Shown piece after piece: positions 63,557-64,000 of a stretch of DNA of 64,000 bases. The DNA is from Cylindrodendrum hubeiense (lineage: Eukaryota > Ascomycota > Sordariomycetes > Hypocreales > Nectriaceae). A program made the position numbers and the translations under genes. Numbering within the stretch: position 1 is the stretch's first letter; every line of letters begins with the position of its first letter. The notes beneath the pieces were generated by a model, which searched no databases, had not been told where the DNA came from, and saw only the letters and a list, made by a program, of their open reading frames with translations. Where the stretch lies: assembly GCA_014621425.1 (NCBI GenBank), contig JAANBB010000117.1:1-64000 (forward strand), in the 5' to 3' direction.

Positions 63557-64000
63557 AAGCGAATGGGCTGAGTAATTGAACATCTGATTTTGCGGTTTTG
63601 TCCGTCAACGCTCCTTCAAACTATGCAACGAGGAGGTAATTTATCAAGAATGACTGATAGTAAATATCTGTATTTAAATCTCATTGAGGGTGGTGTTGTT
63701 GATCAATAAAGTCTGACAGGAGGAAGCGAAATGAGAATGCAATCGCCACAAAAGCCTTATTTAGGTCTCTCACCTGCATACACTACAACCTGGGTCTGCA
63801 TCCGGTTTTATAAATTAAGACCCTAATTTTCCGGACAATGCGAGCATTTACAGAGGTAGAATTTAGCAGAATTTCCCTCTTCTCTATTGGCCCTCACATT
63901 TCGCAATTGTACATCTTGAAACCTACAGACACAAAAGCAAATCGTGAAGGTAAGTTGTTACTGCCATATAATAACCGCCGTGGCATAGAGGTGCCCGCAG
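63557..64000. other. 3' flank, end of window
   Basis: Contains the thioesterase 3' region. No further gene or RNA can be supported in the last 440 bp. Confidence 0.4.

Noticed and set aside
63960..64000. A tRNA or new gene at the right edge
   Set aside because: No cloverleaf, intron pattern or start codon in good context could be found in the last bases.

Overview
The window is nuclear DNA of a filamentous ascomycete (Pezizomycotina). The genes carry short GT-AG introns, and their contents are typically fungal: an RTA1-family membrane protein, a mitochondrial acetohydroxyacid synthase, a PL9 pectate lyase and a very large nonribosomal peptide synthetase (NRPS) with a terminal reductase. I cannot fix the genus from the sequence.

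Layout. 0.6-1.8 kb: RTA1-like seven-helix membrane protein (+). 2.5-3.6 kb: class II aldolase/adducin-fold protein (-), divergent across 2.35 kb from a PF10014-type Fe(II)/2-oxoglutarate dioxygenase (+, 6.0-7.1 kb). 9.3-10.5 kb: a decayed fragment of an NRPS C-terminus (adenylation end fused to reductase). 10.5-15.0 kb: AT-rich region without genes. 15.0-17.1 kb: five-exon acyl-CoA synthetase/4CL-like ligase (+). 17.3-17.8 kb: MITE-like element with terminal inverted repeats. 20.3-22.7 kb: acetohydroxyacid synthase catalytic subunit (+) with unusual active-site residues. 24.4-50.6 kb: an NRPS of about 8,700 residues, A-T-(C-A-T)x7-R (+). 51.2-53.0 kb: multi-pass membrane protein (-). 54.1-54.5 kb: small coiled-coil repeat protein (+). 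57.1-58.4 kb: secreted PL9 pectate lyase (-). 60.7-61.1 kb: 76-residue three-exon gene (+). 62.1-63.6 kb: mitochondrial double-hotdog acyl-CoA thioesterase (+).

Working model (inference). The NRPS should assemble a linear octapeptide and release it reductively as an aldehyde or amino alcohol. Five of its eight adenylation domains carry closely related codes of the D(L/V)G(F/Y)L(T/A)GVFK type, which resemble codes reported for alpha,alpha-dialkyl residues (Aib/isovaline) in peptaibiotic synthetases. In Penicillium, Aib is made from L-valine by an Fe/2OG oxygenase (TqaL), a HAD hydrolase (TqaF) and a NovR/CloR-like iron oxygenase of the class II aldolase fold (TqaM). This window holds a 2OG oxygenase of an amino-acid-acting family, a class II aldolase-fold protein and a variant of the enzyme that commits pyruvate to valine. 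Together they could form an Aib-peptide supply and assembly locus. No HAD hydrolase, pathway regulator or dedicated transporter (other than possibly RTA1) is visible. The cluster boundary, the ligase's role and the substrate calls remain unproven.
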